From assembly GCA_964367585.1 (NCBI GenBank), contig CAYIYH010000001.1, positions 614,138 through 678,137 of the forward strand: a DNA stretch of 64,000 nt, given 5' to 3'. Both the position numbers and the translations under genes were made by a program. Under the pieces are notes generated by a model. It worked only from the letters and a program-made list of their open reading frames with translations, did not search any database and was not told where the DNA came from. This DNA is from CAYJGJ01 sp964367585 (GTDB lineage Bacteria > Bacillota > Clostridia > Peptostreptococcales > Anaerovoracaceae). Of this stretch, positions 34,025 to 43,583 are shown one piece after another (within the stretch, counting starts at the first letter, position 1; every line of letters starts with the position of its first letter).

Positions 34025-34995
34025 TAATTAATATTATTCACATGCATACATGTATCATAATTATAAACAATCAAATCTTCTTTATTTAATTCTTCATTAT
34101 GCATATTTATAGCCGAAACGACAGTACTATCATACGTTTTATAATAGTATATTCCCTTATCTGCATTAATGCAACACGAGTATACCGTTATATCATATTT
34201 ATCCCCGTCCATTACGCTACCGCGCACCATCGCCACAGAATCCAACATGTGAAACATCTGTGCTACTGAGTGAGTTTCTAATTTCGGAGCGTTAGCGTTG
34301 GCTTTAAGAAAATATGCCTTGACAAATCTAGACTCCGAGGAGAAATCTCCAGGCAACCCTAACGCACCCAATCCTAGACAATAGTTATTTAGCTCAATTT
34401 CATCGGTCATAGTATTTTCCGGATTTTTGTTAGATAGTTTCATATAATTATTCAGATTGTGCATTTGGATGTCAAATGTTGGATTGTTTGTCAATATGCC
34501 CGTTTTATTTTCATGTATGCGCATTCCTGTCTTCGTACATTCCACCACGATTGATGATTCTTTATCAGAAATGATAAAATGAAGTGTTGGTATGGGTAGA
34601 CTAGGCACAAAAGGTGTATCTGTAACGTTAATATTCTTCAGCATCTCCTTTGCGTCCATTACGCTTGACGCTTTGCAAAGAATATACGGAATAAATTCAA
34701 CTACCGAAATATTTTCTTTATGTTGCATACTTTTGTTGTAGTGTGCCATTCCAGGAAAGTTTAATCCCGCCATGTACAACCCTTTTTCGTTTGCAGCTTC
34801 CGCAAAAAGAGGATAATTATCTGTAACCATTGCAGCTCCAATAATTGCATAGTGGGCAAACAGCGTATCTATTTCCTTAAATTTAAATGGATAGTTTCTA
34901 GGCACTACAACGATATTTCTATCAAAGTTAAAACTAATATCCATGTTTCTGCCGATATAAAAGTCACCGTTGTTCCATGATATTGAAGTGCACAT
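34024..34995 (-). CDS. Choloylglycine hydrolase family protein (bile salt hydrolase / penicillin V acylase type)
   Basis: 323 residues. The N-terminus MCTSISW puts the nucleophile Cys at position 2, exposed after Met removal, as in Ntn hydrolases. Other active-site residues are visible: Arg16 and Asp19 in IGRNMD, Asn in GILTNNPTFD and Arg in SESRFVKAY. The ATG at 34995 has GAAAGGAG about 8 bases upstream, so the 16 extra residues of the longer frame are rejected. The family deconjugates bile salts or cleaves penicillin V. Which one cannot be told without a structure-guided comparison. It points to a gut habitat. Confidence 0.9.
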   Translation of the reverse strand: MCTSISWNNGDFYIGRNMDISFNFDRNIVVVPRNYPFKFKEIDTLFAHYAIIGAAMVTDNYPLFAEAANEKGLYMAGLNFPGMAHYNKSMQHKENISVVEFIPYILCKASSVMDAKEMLKNINVTDTPFVPSLPIPTLHFIISDKESSIVVECTKTGMRIHENKTGILTNNPTFDIQMHNLNNYMKLSNKNPENTMTDEIELNNYCLGLGALGLPGDFSSESRFVKAYFLKANANAPKLETHSVAQMFHMLDSVAMVRGSVMDGDKYDITVYSCCINADKGIYYYKTYDSTVVSAINMHNEELNKEDLIVYNYDTCMHVNNIN

Positions 34996-35057
34996 TATTA
35001 TTCTCCTTTCTACTATAAAAACCCTAAGATTTTTGATTTCCAACTAATATATCATTC

Positions 35058-36395
35058 TTACTCTCTTTTTCTACCCCTCTTTGTCGCCTCTTTTTGCTCA
35101 TACATTTTTTGATCCGCTATCTTAAGTGCTTTTGCAAATGGAAGTTTCTTTTCTCCCGCATTGATAACATAACCATAGCTTATTTTAACATCTAATACAT
35201 GTTCTCCGATTGTGACTGAATCTTCTTCTATTGACTCGAGCCTAGATACAAATTCATTTACAACCGTCTCTTCAAACGCATCGTGCAGTATTATTACAAA
35301 TTCATCTCCACCTATTCTAATTACCAAATCACTCGCCCGAGTAATTGCCTTCAACCTATTCGCAAAATAAATTAGGTATTCGTCTCCCACATCATGTCCA
35401 TATGTATCATTAATTGGCTTAAAATCATTGATATCTATAAAAAACACCGTGTAGTCATCTTTTTTCTTTTGCCTACTCATAGAGTAAGTAACAGAATCAA
35501 GTTTTTTTCTATTATAAAGCTTAGTCAACGAGTCTGTATATTTTTCTCTATTACTCTTAAATAATAGTTTCTCTTTTTTTAATATATATATATATATCAG
35601 TATGGATATTGTTGTTCCAACAAAAAATAGCGCTACGACATTAGCTATTTGCGTTGAATCTAGATCTTTCGTAATTCCTAGCGTCCACTTCCCATTCGGG
35701 AGTATTAGCTCAGTATACATCGCATCATGGGGATTAAAGTTCTCTGTTGATTCAATTACAACCGTAGCCACCTCATTTACATCCGCAGTAAGGTGATAGT
35801 CATACCCAATCGAAGAAAGAATTTTCATGTCAAGGTCATCCATTATTGTTTCTGCATTTAGAACAATAGCTGCGAAACCCCAAAAATCCTCGAGTCCATA
35901 TTCGTCTTCTATATAAATTGCCTTTCTCGCAATAAATCCCATGCCACCTTGAGTAAGTTCATATGGCCCGCAAATGATAGTTTCTCGCGTTTCGAGTGCA
36001 AATTCCGCTTCTGCCTGCCGATCAGGCATTTCAAATATATTGTCACCTATAGCTGCTTCATTACCCTCCAAAGGATAAACATAGCTAACTATACCATCTG
36101 GTAGAAACGATACATTGCGTATTGATGGCCGATCGGCTACGGGAAAAACTATCATATCTAAGTCGTCTGATGTGAATTTTTTCAAATCTAATTTAACTAT
36201 TGTTTCAAGTAAGTTCATACTATAAGTTAATTCATCAAATAGATTCTCAATTTTATTATTGTAGTATGTTAAGTTCGACGCTATCTGATACTCATTAATT
36301 TGCTTGATGTTGCTGTAACTCATAATGCTCGCTGCAATCGTAATAATTATCATAAAAACAAAGACATACGTAGATAGCAATTTTAATCTTTTCAT
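35058..36395 (-). CDS. Membrane diguanylate cyclase with CHASE sensor
   Basis: 445 residues. A first membrane helix (about 7-28), an extracytoplasmic CHASE-type domain (GPYELTQGGMGFIARKAIY), a second helix (about 255-275, VVALFFVGTTISILIYIYIL) and a C-terminal GGDEF domain with RIGGDEF intact and the upstream FFIDINDFKPINDTYGH. It makes c-di-GMP in response to an outside ligand. The ATG at 36395 is chosen: GAGAGG precedes it and the longer frame adds unlikely residues. It is on the same strand as the hydrolase gene, about 60 bases upstream of it. Confidence 0.92.
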   Translation of the reverse strand: MKRLKLLSTYVFVFMIIITIAASIMSYSNIKQINEYQIASNLTYYNNKIENLFDELTYSMNLLETIVKLDLKKFTSDDLDMIVFPVADRPSIRNVSFLPDGIVSYVYPLEGNEAAIGDNIFEMPDRQAEAEFALETRETIICGPYELTQGGMGFIARKAIYIEDEYGLEDFWGFAAIVLNAETIMDDLDMKILSSIGYDYHLTADVNEVATVVIESTENFNPHDAMYTELILPNGKWTLGITKDLDSTQIANVVALFFVGTTISILIYIYILKKEKLLFKSNREKYTDSLTKLYNRKKLDSVTYSMSRQKKKDDYTVFFIDINDFKPINDTYGHDVGDEYLIYFANRLKAITRASDLVIRIGGDEFVIILHDAFEETVVNEFVSRLESIEEDSVTIGEHVLDVKISYGYVINAGEKKLPFAKALKIADQKMYEQKEATKRGRKRE

Positions 36396-36630
36396 CGATA
36401 TAATTCCTCTCAAAATATAGTTTTGCAATAGATGTTTATGTAACATACTAAGGATACAAAATATGAGAGTATTATAACATGTTTAGTACATAAATTCTAC
36501 GCGTAAAAATAAACGACTTCATATTATGTTTGTTATTATGTTGCCTTAATGACCCAAGTCACAGTGCCGGCAAATAAATATAAAAAGCACTATTCTATCG
36601 AAATAAAGTTTAATAAAATAAAGTATTCTT

Positions 36631-39381
36631 TTATTCCACACTCTTTAATGATTCTATCATATCAATTTTTTTAATCCTCGATAACATTATTCTATTGAGC
36701 ACAATTGAAAAGACAAATGTCAGTAATACTGAATATATGATACTCGAAATTGAGATGCTCCTATCAAACATTATGAAATCCATTTCCACCTGCGTGATAA
36801 TGAAATTATGCGCAAATATTCCGATGGCAACACCAAGAAGAGAACCGAACAATGTTAAAATCATGTTTTCATTAAAAATATAATCTTTTGTTTCGCGGTG
36901 AGTAAAACCCAAAACTTTTAGTGTTGCGATTTCGCGCTTTCTTTCACTTATATTAGTATTCGTGAGATTTCCTAACACCACAAAGGCAAGACCTGCAGCC
37001 GAGACAATTATCACAGCAACTACAATGTTCATACTAGTAGAAATATTATCAAAACTTGAAATAATGCTTTCGTTTAAGGTGATTCCGTTTACATTATCAA
37101 GTTTTAATATTTCATCTCTATCCGCCTCAATATCGCCACTCCCGCCTAAAAGAATCGCATTATTTTTCAGCTCTTCACTAAATAAAGTTTCATAGTATGA
37201 TTCGCTTATAAAAATTTCGTGATTGATATATTTTTCATATATTCCACCAACTTTAGCGATGCTATTTTTTTCGTTTATGCTCTGAATAGATATTTCGTCG
37301 CCAACATTCACTCCTAGCAATTCTGATAACTTTACGCTTATTAGTATTGAGTTATTTGTTAAGATTAGTTCTTCGCTGCTACTTAATTCTCTCACTATAT
37401 TCATCTCTTTCAGAGTTTCGTCATTTTCATAGACTTGAACATATGCAACAACTTCCTCGTCAGCGTAAACAGTCTCTGAGGCATATGTTGATATTGACTG
37501 CAATTCATAGCCGTCATATATAGAGGCAATACTATTGAATATGTTTCGAGTATTTTCAATATCATCTCTAGTTGTTATTAAGGCATCATATTGTGTTAAT
37601 TCATTATACTGTATATCAGCAATTCCCCCTATCGATGATTGCATCCCAAATCCAGTCAAAAGAAGGCTCGTACATCCAGCAATTCCGACTACAGACATAA
37701 AAAACCGCTGCTTATATCTAAAAAGATTTCGTATTGTAATCTTTCCTGTAAAAGATAGTCTCTTCCACAAAAACGATATTTTTTCTAACAATACTTTTTT
37801 GCCCGCAGGAGGAGCTTTAGGCCTTAATAGAGCACTTGCAACTTCTGCGGTTTCCGCTTTTATACAGCTATAAGTCACCACACCCATTAAAAGAGCAAAA
37901 ATTACTATGGCTAGTAGCATATTAAACCATGGTGTAACATAATCTAACGGTGGAAGATTATACATAATATTCCACGTATTATATATTAAGGGTGGAAAAA
38001 GCATAATACCTATAGCTGCGCCCACGATGCCACCGATTACTGTAGCACTTAGTGCATATATCAAGTACTTTGAAGCACATTTGAATCGACTGTATCCGAG
38101 TGCCCTTAGTATGCCGACCTGTCCTCTTTGTTCATCTATCATACGTTTCATAGTAGTGAGACAGACAAGTGCCGCGACAAGAAAATAAAATATCGGAAAT
38201 ATTAAGCCAATTACTTGCATTTGCATTACTGTATCTTTGTACGTAACCATAGGATAATGCATTTCTCTTGTTATCGTCGTCCATTTACCAACTTCAAGCT
38301 CATCTATTTCTATTTTTGCATCATCTAACTCCTCTAAAAGACTCTCGAAGTTACTAACTCCTTCTGAATACGCATTATTTAGCTGATATTGTGCACTCGA
38401 TAAAGTTTGTTCAGTTTGAAGGAGTTCCGCTTCAATTTGAGCTATCATTTCGGGACTCATGAATGCTGGATTTATTCCTTGTCTAGTCGTGTTAATTTCC
38501 TCGTATCCTAAGTTTATTCCTCTTTGTCCTTCTTCCATTTCCGCATTGAATTCCGCAACAGCATCATTATACGCTTGCAACCCTTCATTGTACTCTTCGA
38601 GTGCTTCCAATTTAATATTATCTGCTCTAACTAGCTGTGCCTCTGAAGATAATTCTTCAATAAGACCTTTTTCATATTCAATATTTGCCGCATATTCTTC
38701 ACTAAATGAATTAAGTGATCTGGCTTCTTCACTCCCGACATATACAGCGGAATAAACTTCCGTCAAAAATGCATCCTCCGACAAATACATGAAAGAATTT
38801 AGGGTAAGATTATCAAGAGTACTCGTTCCTTTTTCTAAACTCATATAATTTGGAGTTTGTACCACACCAACTACCGTATACTCAGTATATTCAAATATTT
38901 CTTCGAGCTCCATAACACTTCTTTCAAGCGTTATTTTATCTCCGATTTTTGGAACATCAAATAAGTCGTTTTGCATTTCAACTAGTACTTCGTCTGGTTT
39001 TGTTGGGTATCTACCATTTACTAGCTTAAATCTATTTAACTGATTTTCTTCATTATATGATTCGACTCTAAACACGTAATCATTTTCATCAAAACTTGCG
39101 GCTACATCATAGAAATAGGCACCTTCTACAATATATTCTTCTCCAAGTTCTTCAATCTTTTTGATATCCTCATCATCGAAACCGTAATTGGAAATGATTT
39201 GGAAATCAAAAAGAGCATACTCGTCGGCATATCTATCGACACTCTGCCCCATGGCAGAAGAAATAGACAACATTCCAGAAAAGAATGATACGCCCATGAG
39301 TACGATTAGAAGTAGCAATACGTACTTGCCAAGAGATTTTTGTATTGTTCTAAATGTATCAAGTAGTAATTTGTTTTTCAT
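36631..39381 (-). CDS. ABC transporter permease, FtsX/MacB type with coiled-coil outer domain
   Basis: 916 residues. A first helix (about 14-36) is followed by a large outer region with a coiled coil (EALEEYNEGLQAYNDAV...). Three helices of the first FtsX domain come next (about 390-520), then a second outer domain and a second FtsX domain at the end (about 790-910). Two FtsX domains in one chain make it a full permease. It is 14 residues shorter than the open frame, as the ATG at 39381 follows the ATPase stop by one base. It is last in the tetR-ATPase-permease operon. Confidence 0.92.
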   Translation of the reverse strand: MKNKLLLDTFRTIQKSLGKYVLLLLIVLMGVSFFSGMLSISSAMGQSVDRYADEYALFDFQIISNYGFDDEDIKKIEELGEEYIVEGAYFYDVAASFDENDYVFRVESYNEENQLNRFKLVNGRYPTKPDEVLVEMQNDLFDVPKIGDKITLERSVMELEEIFEYTEYTVVGVVQTPNYMSLEKGTSTLDNLTLNSFMYLSEDAFLTEVYSAVYVGSEEARSLNSFSEEYAANIEYEKGLIEELSSEAQLVRADNIKLEALEEYNEGLQAYNDAVAEFNAEMEEGQRGINLGYEEINTTRQGINPAFMSPEMIAQIEAELLQTEQTLSSAQYQLNNAYSEGVSNFESLLEELDDAKIEIDELEVGKWTTITREMHYPMVTYKDTVMQMQVIGLIFPIFYFLVAALVCLTTMKRMIDEQRGQVGILRALGYSRFKCASKYLIYALSATVIGGIVGAAIGIMLFPPLIYNTWNIMYNLPPLDYVTPWFNMLLAIVIFALLMGVVTYSCIKAETAEVASALLRPKAPPAGKKVLLEKISFLWKRLSFTGKITIRNLFRYKQRFFMSVVGIAGCTSLLLTGFGMQSSIGGIADIQYNELTQYDALITTRDDIENTRNIFNSIASIYDGYELQSISTYASETVYADEEVVAYVQVYENDETLKEMNIVRELSSSEELILTNNSILISVKLSELLGVNVGDEISIQSINEKNSIAKVGGIYEKYINHEIFISESYYETLFSEELKNNAILLGGSGDIEADRDEILKLDNVNGITLNESIISSFDNISTSMNIVVAVIIVSAAGLAFVVLGNLTNTNISERKREIATLKVLGFTHRETKDYIFNENMILTLFGSLLGVAIGIFAHNFIITQVEMDFIMFDRSISISSIIYSVLLTFVFSIVLNRIMLSRIKKIDMIESLKSVE

Positions 39382-39382
39382 A

Positions 39383-40084
39383 TTACCACTCGATTTCTTC
39401 AATAGATTTTGGAACATCATTGAGTATCACAGATGCAATCTTCCCACTTTTAACGTTAATTACTTTGTCGCCTATTGGTGCCAATGCGAGATTGTGAGTG
39501 ATAAAGACTACAGTCATTGCGTATTTTTTACACATGTCTTGTAACAATTTTATTATTTGTCTTGATGTTTCGTAATCTAATGCACCCGTAGGCTCATCGC
39601 ATAAGAGAAGCTTAGGATTCTTTGCTAATGCACGTGCAATTGCAACCCGTTGTTGCTCTCCTCCAGAGAGTTGTGCCGGAAAATTATTTTTTCTATCTTT
39701 TAATCCTACTTGATTAATGGTTTCTTCCACGTTAAAAGGAGTCTTAGAGATTTGTGTTGCAAGCTCGACATTTTCAATCGCTGTTAGATTTTGTACAAGA
39801 TTATAAAATTGGAAGACGAATCCTATATCGTATCTCCTATAATCGGTCAGTTCTTTTTCCTTTGCGCTGTGTATGGGTTTCCCATCGACAATTACTTCTC
39901 CGGAGGAAACTAAGTCCATGCCGCCAAGTACGTTTAAAATTGTGCTTTTTCCCGCACCTGAGGCGCCAGCAATTATTACAAACTCTCCCTTATTAATTTC
40001 GAAATCGACTCCATCGAGTGCTTTTATATCTACGTCCCCTACATGGTATATTTTTTTAACATCTGCGAATTTAATGTAACTCAT
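39383..40084 (-). CDS. ABC transporter ATP-binding protein, MacB/LolD type
   Basis: 233 residues. Walker A GASGAGKST (about 38-46), signature LSGGEQQRVAIARAL, Walker B LLLCDEPTGALD and the H-loop FITHN are all present. It powers the FtsX-type permease encoded next. Its ATG shares one base with the tetR stop (TAATG), and its GGAGG lies inside the tetR end, a coupled arrangement. Confidence 0.95.
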   Translation of the reverse strand: MSYIKFADVKKIYHVGDVDIKALDGVDFEINKGEFVIIAGASGAGKSTILNVLGGMDLVSSGEVIVDGKPIHSAKEKELTDYRRYDIGFVFQFYNLVQNLTAIENVELATQISKTPFNVEETINQVGLKDRKNNFPAQLSGGEQQRVAIARALAKNPKLLLCDEPTGALDYETSRQIIKLLQDMCKKYAMTVVFITHNLALAPIGDKVINVKSGKIASVILNDVPKSIEEIEW

Positions 40085-40689
40085 TATTCCTCCTGACTAA
40101 TATGCTCTACCATCATTATTGAATTTTTCATAAACTGTTTCATTATTTTGCTAAAATCTTCTTTACTTACTTCGTTGTAACATTTTTGTATGACACCTTC
40201 TCTAATTCCCGCAAAAATCGACCTCGATACAACTTGAGCCATCATCTCCTTAGATTCGTTTTCAGTGTAACGATCTACCGCTACTACGTTAATAATTCCC
40301 TTTAGCATAGTCAGAAGCTGTTCTTGATACGTTCTATTAATTCTCTCATCATTGAGCAATATGTGCATTTCGTCAGGGAAGATGTCCTGAACTTCTACTA
40401 GATTATCAACCCACTTTTCTAAAATGGAATTCATACTATTATTATTCATAGATATAATGTCAGCCACTTGATACTTGTCGAAAAATCTAAGTTTTTCAAC
40501 AACAGGCATTAATATTACGTCTATTATTTCCTGCTTATTATTATAATACTTATATACATTTCCAACCGTTGTATCCGCATTTTTGGCAATATTTCTCATT
40601 GAAGAACCATCGATACCGTTCCGCAAAAATTCATTCCTTGCGGAGTCTAATATTTTATTCCGTTGTTCTTCTTTCAAAACTTGAGCCAT
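40084..40689 (-). CDS. TetR family transcriptional regulator
   Basis: 201 residues. The N-terminal helix-turn-helix reads ILDSARNEFLRNGIDGSSMRNIAKNADTTVGNVYKYYNNK, where GNVYKYYNNK is the TetR recognition helix region. The C-terminal ligand domain is divergent. It is the first gene of the operon with the MacB-like exporter. A promoter and an inverted repeat overlap its upstream region, so self-repression is likely. The inducer is unknown. Confidence 0.92.
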   Translation of the reverse strand: MAQVLKEEQRNKILDSARNEFLRNGIDGSSMRNIAKNADTTVGNVYKYYNNKQEIIDVILMPVVEKLRFFDKYQVADIISMNNNSMNSILEKWVDNLVEVQDIFPDEMHILLNDERINRTYQEQLLTMLKGIINVVAVDRYTENESKEMMAQVVSRSIFAGIREGVIQKCYNEVSKEDFSKIMKQFMKNSIMMVEHISQEE

Positions 40690-40710
40690 ATGTCTACCTA
40701 CTTACTTATT

Positions 40711-40767
40711 ATTAATAGAAAACGCCTGTTCACTATTAATGATATACCTCAATATTAAAAAAGTCAA
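40711..40767 (-). promoter_or_regulatory. Promoter and probable TetR operator of the exporter operon
   Basis: On the minus strand TTGACT (40762-40767), a spacer of 17 bases and TATCAT (40739-40744). Just downstream ATTAATAG (40733-40740) and CTATTAAT (40711-40718) form an 8-base inverted repeat with a 14-base spacer, covering the transcription start. This is the layout of an autoregulated TetR operon. Confidence 0.7.
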
Positions 40768-40871
40768 GCATACACAGTTTAAACATATGCTTAACTTTAT
40801 TAGAATTGATTAGGAACAAAAAGATATTCGATTTAAAATTCAAAAACAGAACACATCTATTAAATAACTAA

Positions 40872-42206
40872 TTAATAATGATATCTCTTCTTATTCTTCT
40901 TATAAAAGTAAAAAGATACTATTATCGCCAAAAACTCCGCAACAGGAATTGCTAACCATACTCCATTTAATCCCAATATTTGAGGAAGTACTACCAGCGA
41001 AGTTACTATGAAAACTAAAGTCCTCAACACAGAAATAATAGCCGACACTTTCCCATTTGAAAGCGATGTGAACATAGCGGAAAAAAACAAGTTGAATCCC
41101 ATAAACATATATGCAGGTAGAAATAGCAACAGCCCATTTTTAGCCATGTCAAACGTCGCACTTTCTTTTGATATAAAGACACCTATCGCTTCTTCTGAAA
41201 ATATTAGTGTGAAAACAACGACAACTACTGATGCAACACTGACTACTTTTAGACTTTGAATTATGACTTTGCGTAATCCGCCATGATTTTCTTCTCCATA
41301 TTTAAATGCGATAATAGGAGAGACCCCTATTATATACCCATTGTAAATTGCATTCTGAAACATTTGTATATATAAAATTGCACTAATTGCAGCTACGCCT
41401 GAATCTCCTACCATGCTTAGAAGTATAAAGTTAAACATTAACCCCGTTAATGAAGTCGCAAGAGAACCAACCAGTTCGGACGAACCGTTATACATGCTTT
41501 GCCATAAGGTTTTCATGCTCAATCTCGGTTTTACAAAGTGAAGAAATCCCTTTCTGTTAAACAAAAAGTACAAGAATCCTACAACACCAGTGACTGCATA
41601 TCCCAAGCCTGTTGCGTATCCCGCACCGGCAATTCCTAAATTCAGCAAATTTGGAGAGATAAATACATAGTCAAGTACAATATTCGCTATACCACCAAGC
41701 AGACTTAACACGAATCCAAATGTTGGATTACCTGCCGTGATCATGAAACTTTGCGCATAAATCATGAAAAATAGCGGAACTAAAAAGCCAGCTATACTTA
41801 GCAAATAGTCTTTTGAAAGGGAGTATAAATCACCTGTCGCGCTTAAAATGTTTAGTAGAGCATCTGGAAACGCAAAGACTAAAACGGTCAATACTCCTCC
41901 TAGCGCTAAGCCTATAATATATATCACCGTAAAAAACTCGTTAGCCTCTTTGGGCTTACCTTGTCCTAGCAACTTGGCCACCACAGCATTACTTCCCGCT
42001 GCGAACATGAGTGCAACGGCCATAACGATCCCAAATACCGGCGTGATAATATTTACGGCAGCAAGGGCCTTCTCGCCTACAAGTGATGCTACAAATATAC
42101 CGTCTATTATCATATACGTGGACATAAACAAAGCTGTAAAGATACTGGGCAAAGTATATTTTAACAGTGATAGTAAATTAAAGTCATTAGCCAACGGGTT
42201 TTTCAT
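40872..42206 (-). CDS. MATE family efflux transporter
   Basis: 444 residues with 12 membrane segments in two halves. Typical elements are YMIIDGIFVASLVGEKALAAVNI and AGSNAVVAKLLGQGKPKEANEFF. These antiporters drive drugs or metabolites out with Na+ or H+. The ATG at 42206 (after AGG-A8) fits better than the GTG at 42233. It is intact, unlike the MATE pseudogene near 24 kb. The 240 bases upstream show no gene or clear signal. Confidence 0.92.
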   Translation of the reverse strand: MKNPLANDFNLLSLLKYTLPSIFTALFMSTYMIIDGIFVASLVGEKALAAVNIITPVFGIVMAVALMFAAGSNAVVAKLLGQGKPKEANEFFTVIYIIGLALGGVLTVLVFAFPDALLNILSATGDLYSLSKDYLLSIAGFLVPLFFMIYAQSFMITAGNPTFGFVLSLLGGIANIVLDYVFISPNLLNLGIAGAGYATGLGYAVTGVVGFLYFLFNRKGFLHFVKPRLSMKTLWQSMYNGSSELVGSLATSLTGLMFNFILLSMVGDSGVAAISAILYIQMFQNAIYNGYIIGVSPIIAFKYGEENHGGLRKVIIQSLKVVSVASVVVVVFTLIFSEEAIGVFISKESATFDMAKNGLLLFLPAYMFMGFNLFFSAMFTSLSNGKVSAIISVLRTLVFIVTSLVVLPQILGLNGVWLAIPVAEFLAIIVSFYFYKKNKKRYHY

Positions 42207-42471
42207 TTTTTTTTCCTGCTTTCTTTTAATCACTAATCGTCTTATTGCGATGTGTTTTTCTTTCTATTTTCTGCATTCGCATAAATTGCTGGTGCTTTAG
42301 CAATTGAATCCAGGTGATTTTAGTTATCTTTAATTAATTAAGTTTATATAACTATATTATCTTAACCAAATAGTTCTGTCAAGACATTTTTAATTCTTCT
42401 CATAATCTACATATTATCTATTTATCATTCTAAATTAGATATTTTCATTTTCACTATCTTACTCAAAAGCA

Positions 42472-42510
42472 AAAAAGCCACACACTGGATATTACCAGCA
42501 TGTGGCTTTT
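42472..42510 (-). terminator. Rho-independent terminator after the P-loop kinase gene
   Basis: AAAAAGCCACA and TGTGGCTTTT form the stem, with inner CTGG/CCAG pairs. On the minus strand it is followed by TTTTTTGCTTTT. It closes the alkyltransferase-ECF-kinase gene group. Confidence 0.8.
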
Positions 42511-42537
42511 AATTTTAACCATATCATCTTCGAAACG

Positions 42538-43578
42538 TTATGTGACGAAATTTATGTCGGATTTTTCTTTTATTCCATACTCATGAAAATACTTATTTTC
42601 CATAGGTATCCATTTATCAATAAAAACATCGAGCATTTCTTTTCCGTTTCTATTAGATATGCGCAAAGTTTGTTTGTCGCTCGAAACCGATAAAAACACC
42701 TTAAGGTCATATTTAAACGAGAACTTGGGATGCATGCTGTAACTGCCTTCTACTATTCTCATCTTCGAGTTATCAACAGTCACATTATCACCGAAACTAA
42801 GCGTTTCACACTGATACGGCTCATAACTAAACTTACTACCGTTCGCAAAATTCTGTAGTACTTCCTTATCGAATCTCTCGTAATCAATGTTGCCACCGAT
42901 TTCAGATAGGCGTGACTCTGTGCGCTGGTGGGATTGCAAGAAAAAATGATCCATTTCGATTATGTCGCAAGAATAAACTGTCTTCAGAAGTTTCGCAAGT
43001 TCCGTTTTGCCGGAACAACAGTTGCCATCTATGGCTATTACTAGATTTTCTTTGCTATTCTTAAGTTTATCTATTTTGCAAAACAAAGAAAAAAACGTTC
43101 CATACTCCGCCCTCATTACCCTATAGGCAGGTCTATAGGCTCTGCGATAGATTTCACTATGGCGGAACGGCTCGTTTATTGAGGATTTCCACACAGATAA
43201 ATCTTGTGAAATGTCTCTTCCATTTTCTTTGCATAATTCCTTGACTTCATCGCATTTCGATATGAAACCTTCCCTAGTTCCCTGGCTTACGTCTGCGGAA
43301 TTAAGAAACATAGCCAAAAAAGTGTCGAATGAAATGACGCTTTTTTTTAGAGAATGTAAATATGACCGGCAGAATTTCTCGCCTATTTCCTCGACAAAAT
43401 AAGGAAGAACTGGCAATTTTTCGTACAATTCATTTTTAAGTTGTAGCCGCGCGTCTTCCTCATTCGAAATTAGGTGCCCTACTCCAAATTCGTTTTGATA
43501 TATCAGCTTCAAGATATCCACACTTGTCATTTGGGGGTATTTTTGGATGTGTTCCAATATTATTTTTTCTAGACTCAT
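42538..43578 (-). CDS. P-loop kinase, uridine-kinase-like, with unknown N-terminal domain
   Basis: 346 residues. The C-terminal half is a P-loop kinase with Walker A GNCCSGKT (about residue 186), DIIEMDHFFL after beta-2 and RIVEGSYSMHP. This resembles uridine kinase and related small-molecule kinases. Residues 1-175 form a helical domain that I do not recognise (IYQNEFGVGHLISNEE, SQGTREGF). It starts 5 bases after the ECF S component stop, so the two are surely co-expressed. A salvage role, phosphorylating the vitamin or precursor imported by the S component, is a reasonable inference. Confidence 0.75.
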   Translation of the reverse strand: MSLEKIILEHIQKYPQMTSVDILKLIYQNEFGVGHLISNEEDARLQLKNELYEKLPVLPYFVEEIGEKFCRSYLHSLKKSVISFDTFLAMFLNSADVSQGTREGFISKCDEVKELCKENGRDISQDLSVWKSSINEPFRHSEIYRRAYRPAYRVMRAEYGTFFSLFCKIDKLKNSKENLVIAIDGNCCSGKTELAKLLKTVYSCDIIEMDHFFLQSHQRTESRLSEIGGNIDYERFDKEVLQNFANGSKFSYEPYQCETLSFGDNVTVDNSKMRIVEGSYSMHPKFSFKYDLKVFLSVSSDKQTLRISNRNGKEMLDVFIDKWIPMENKYFHEYGIKEKSDINFVT

Positions 43579-43583
43579 AGTTT

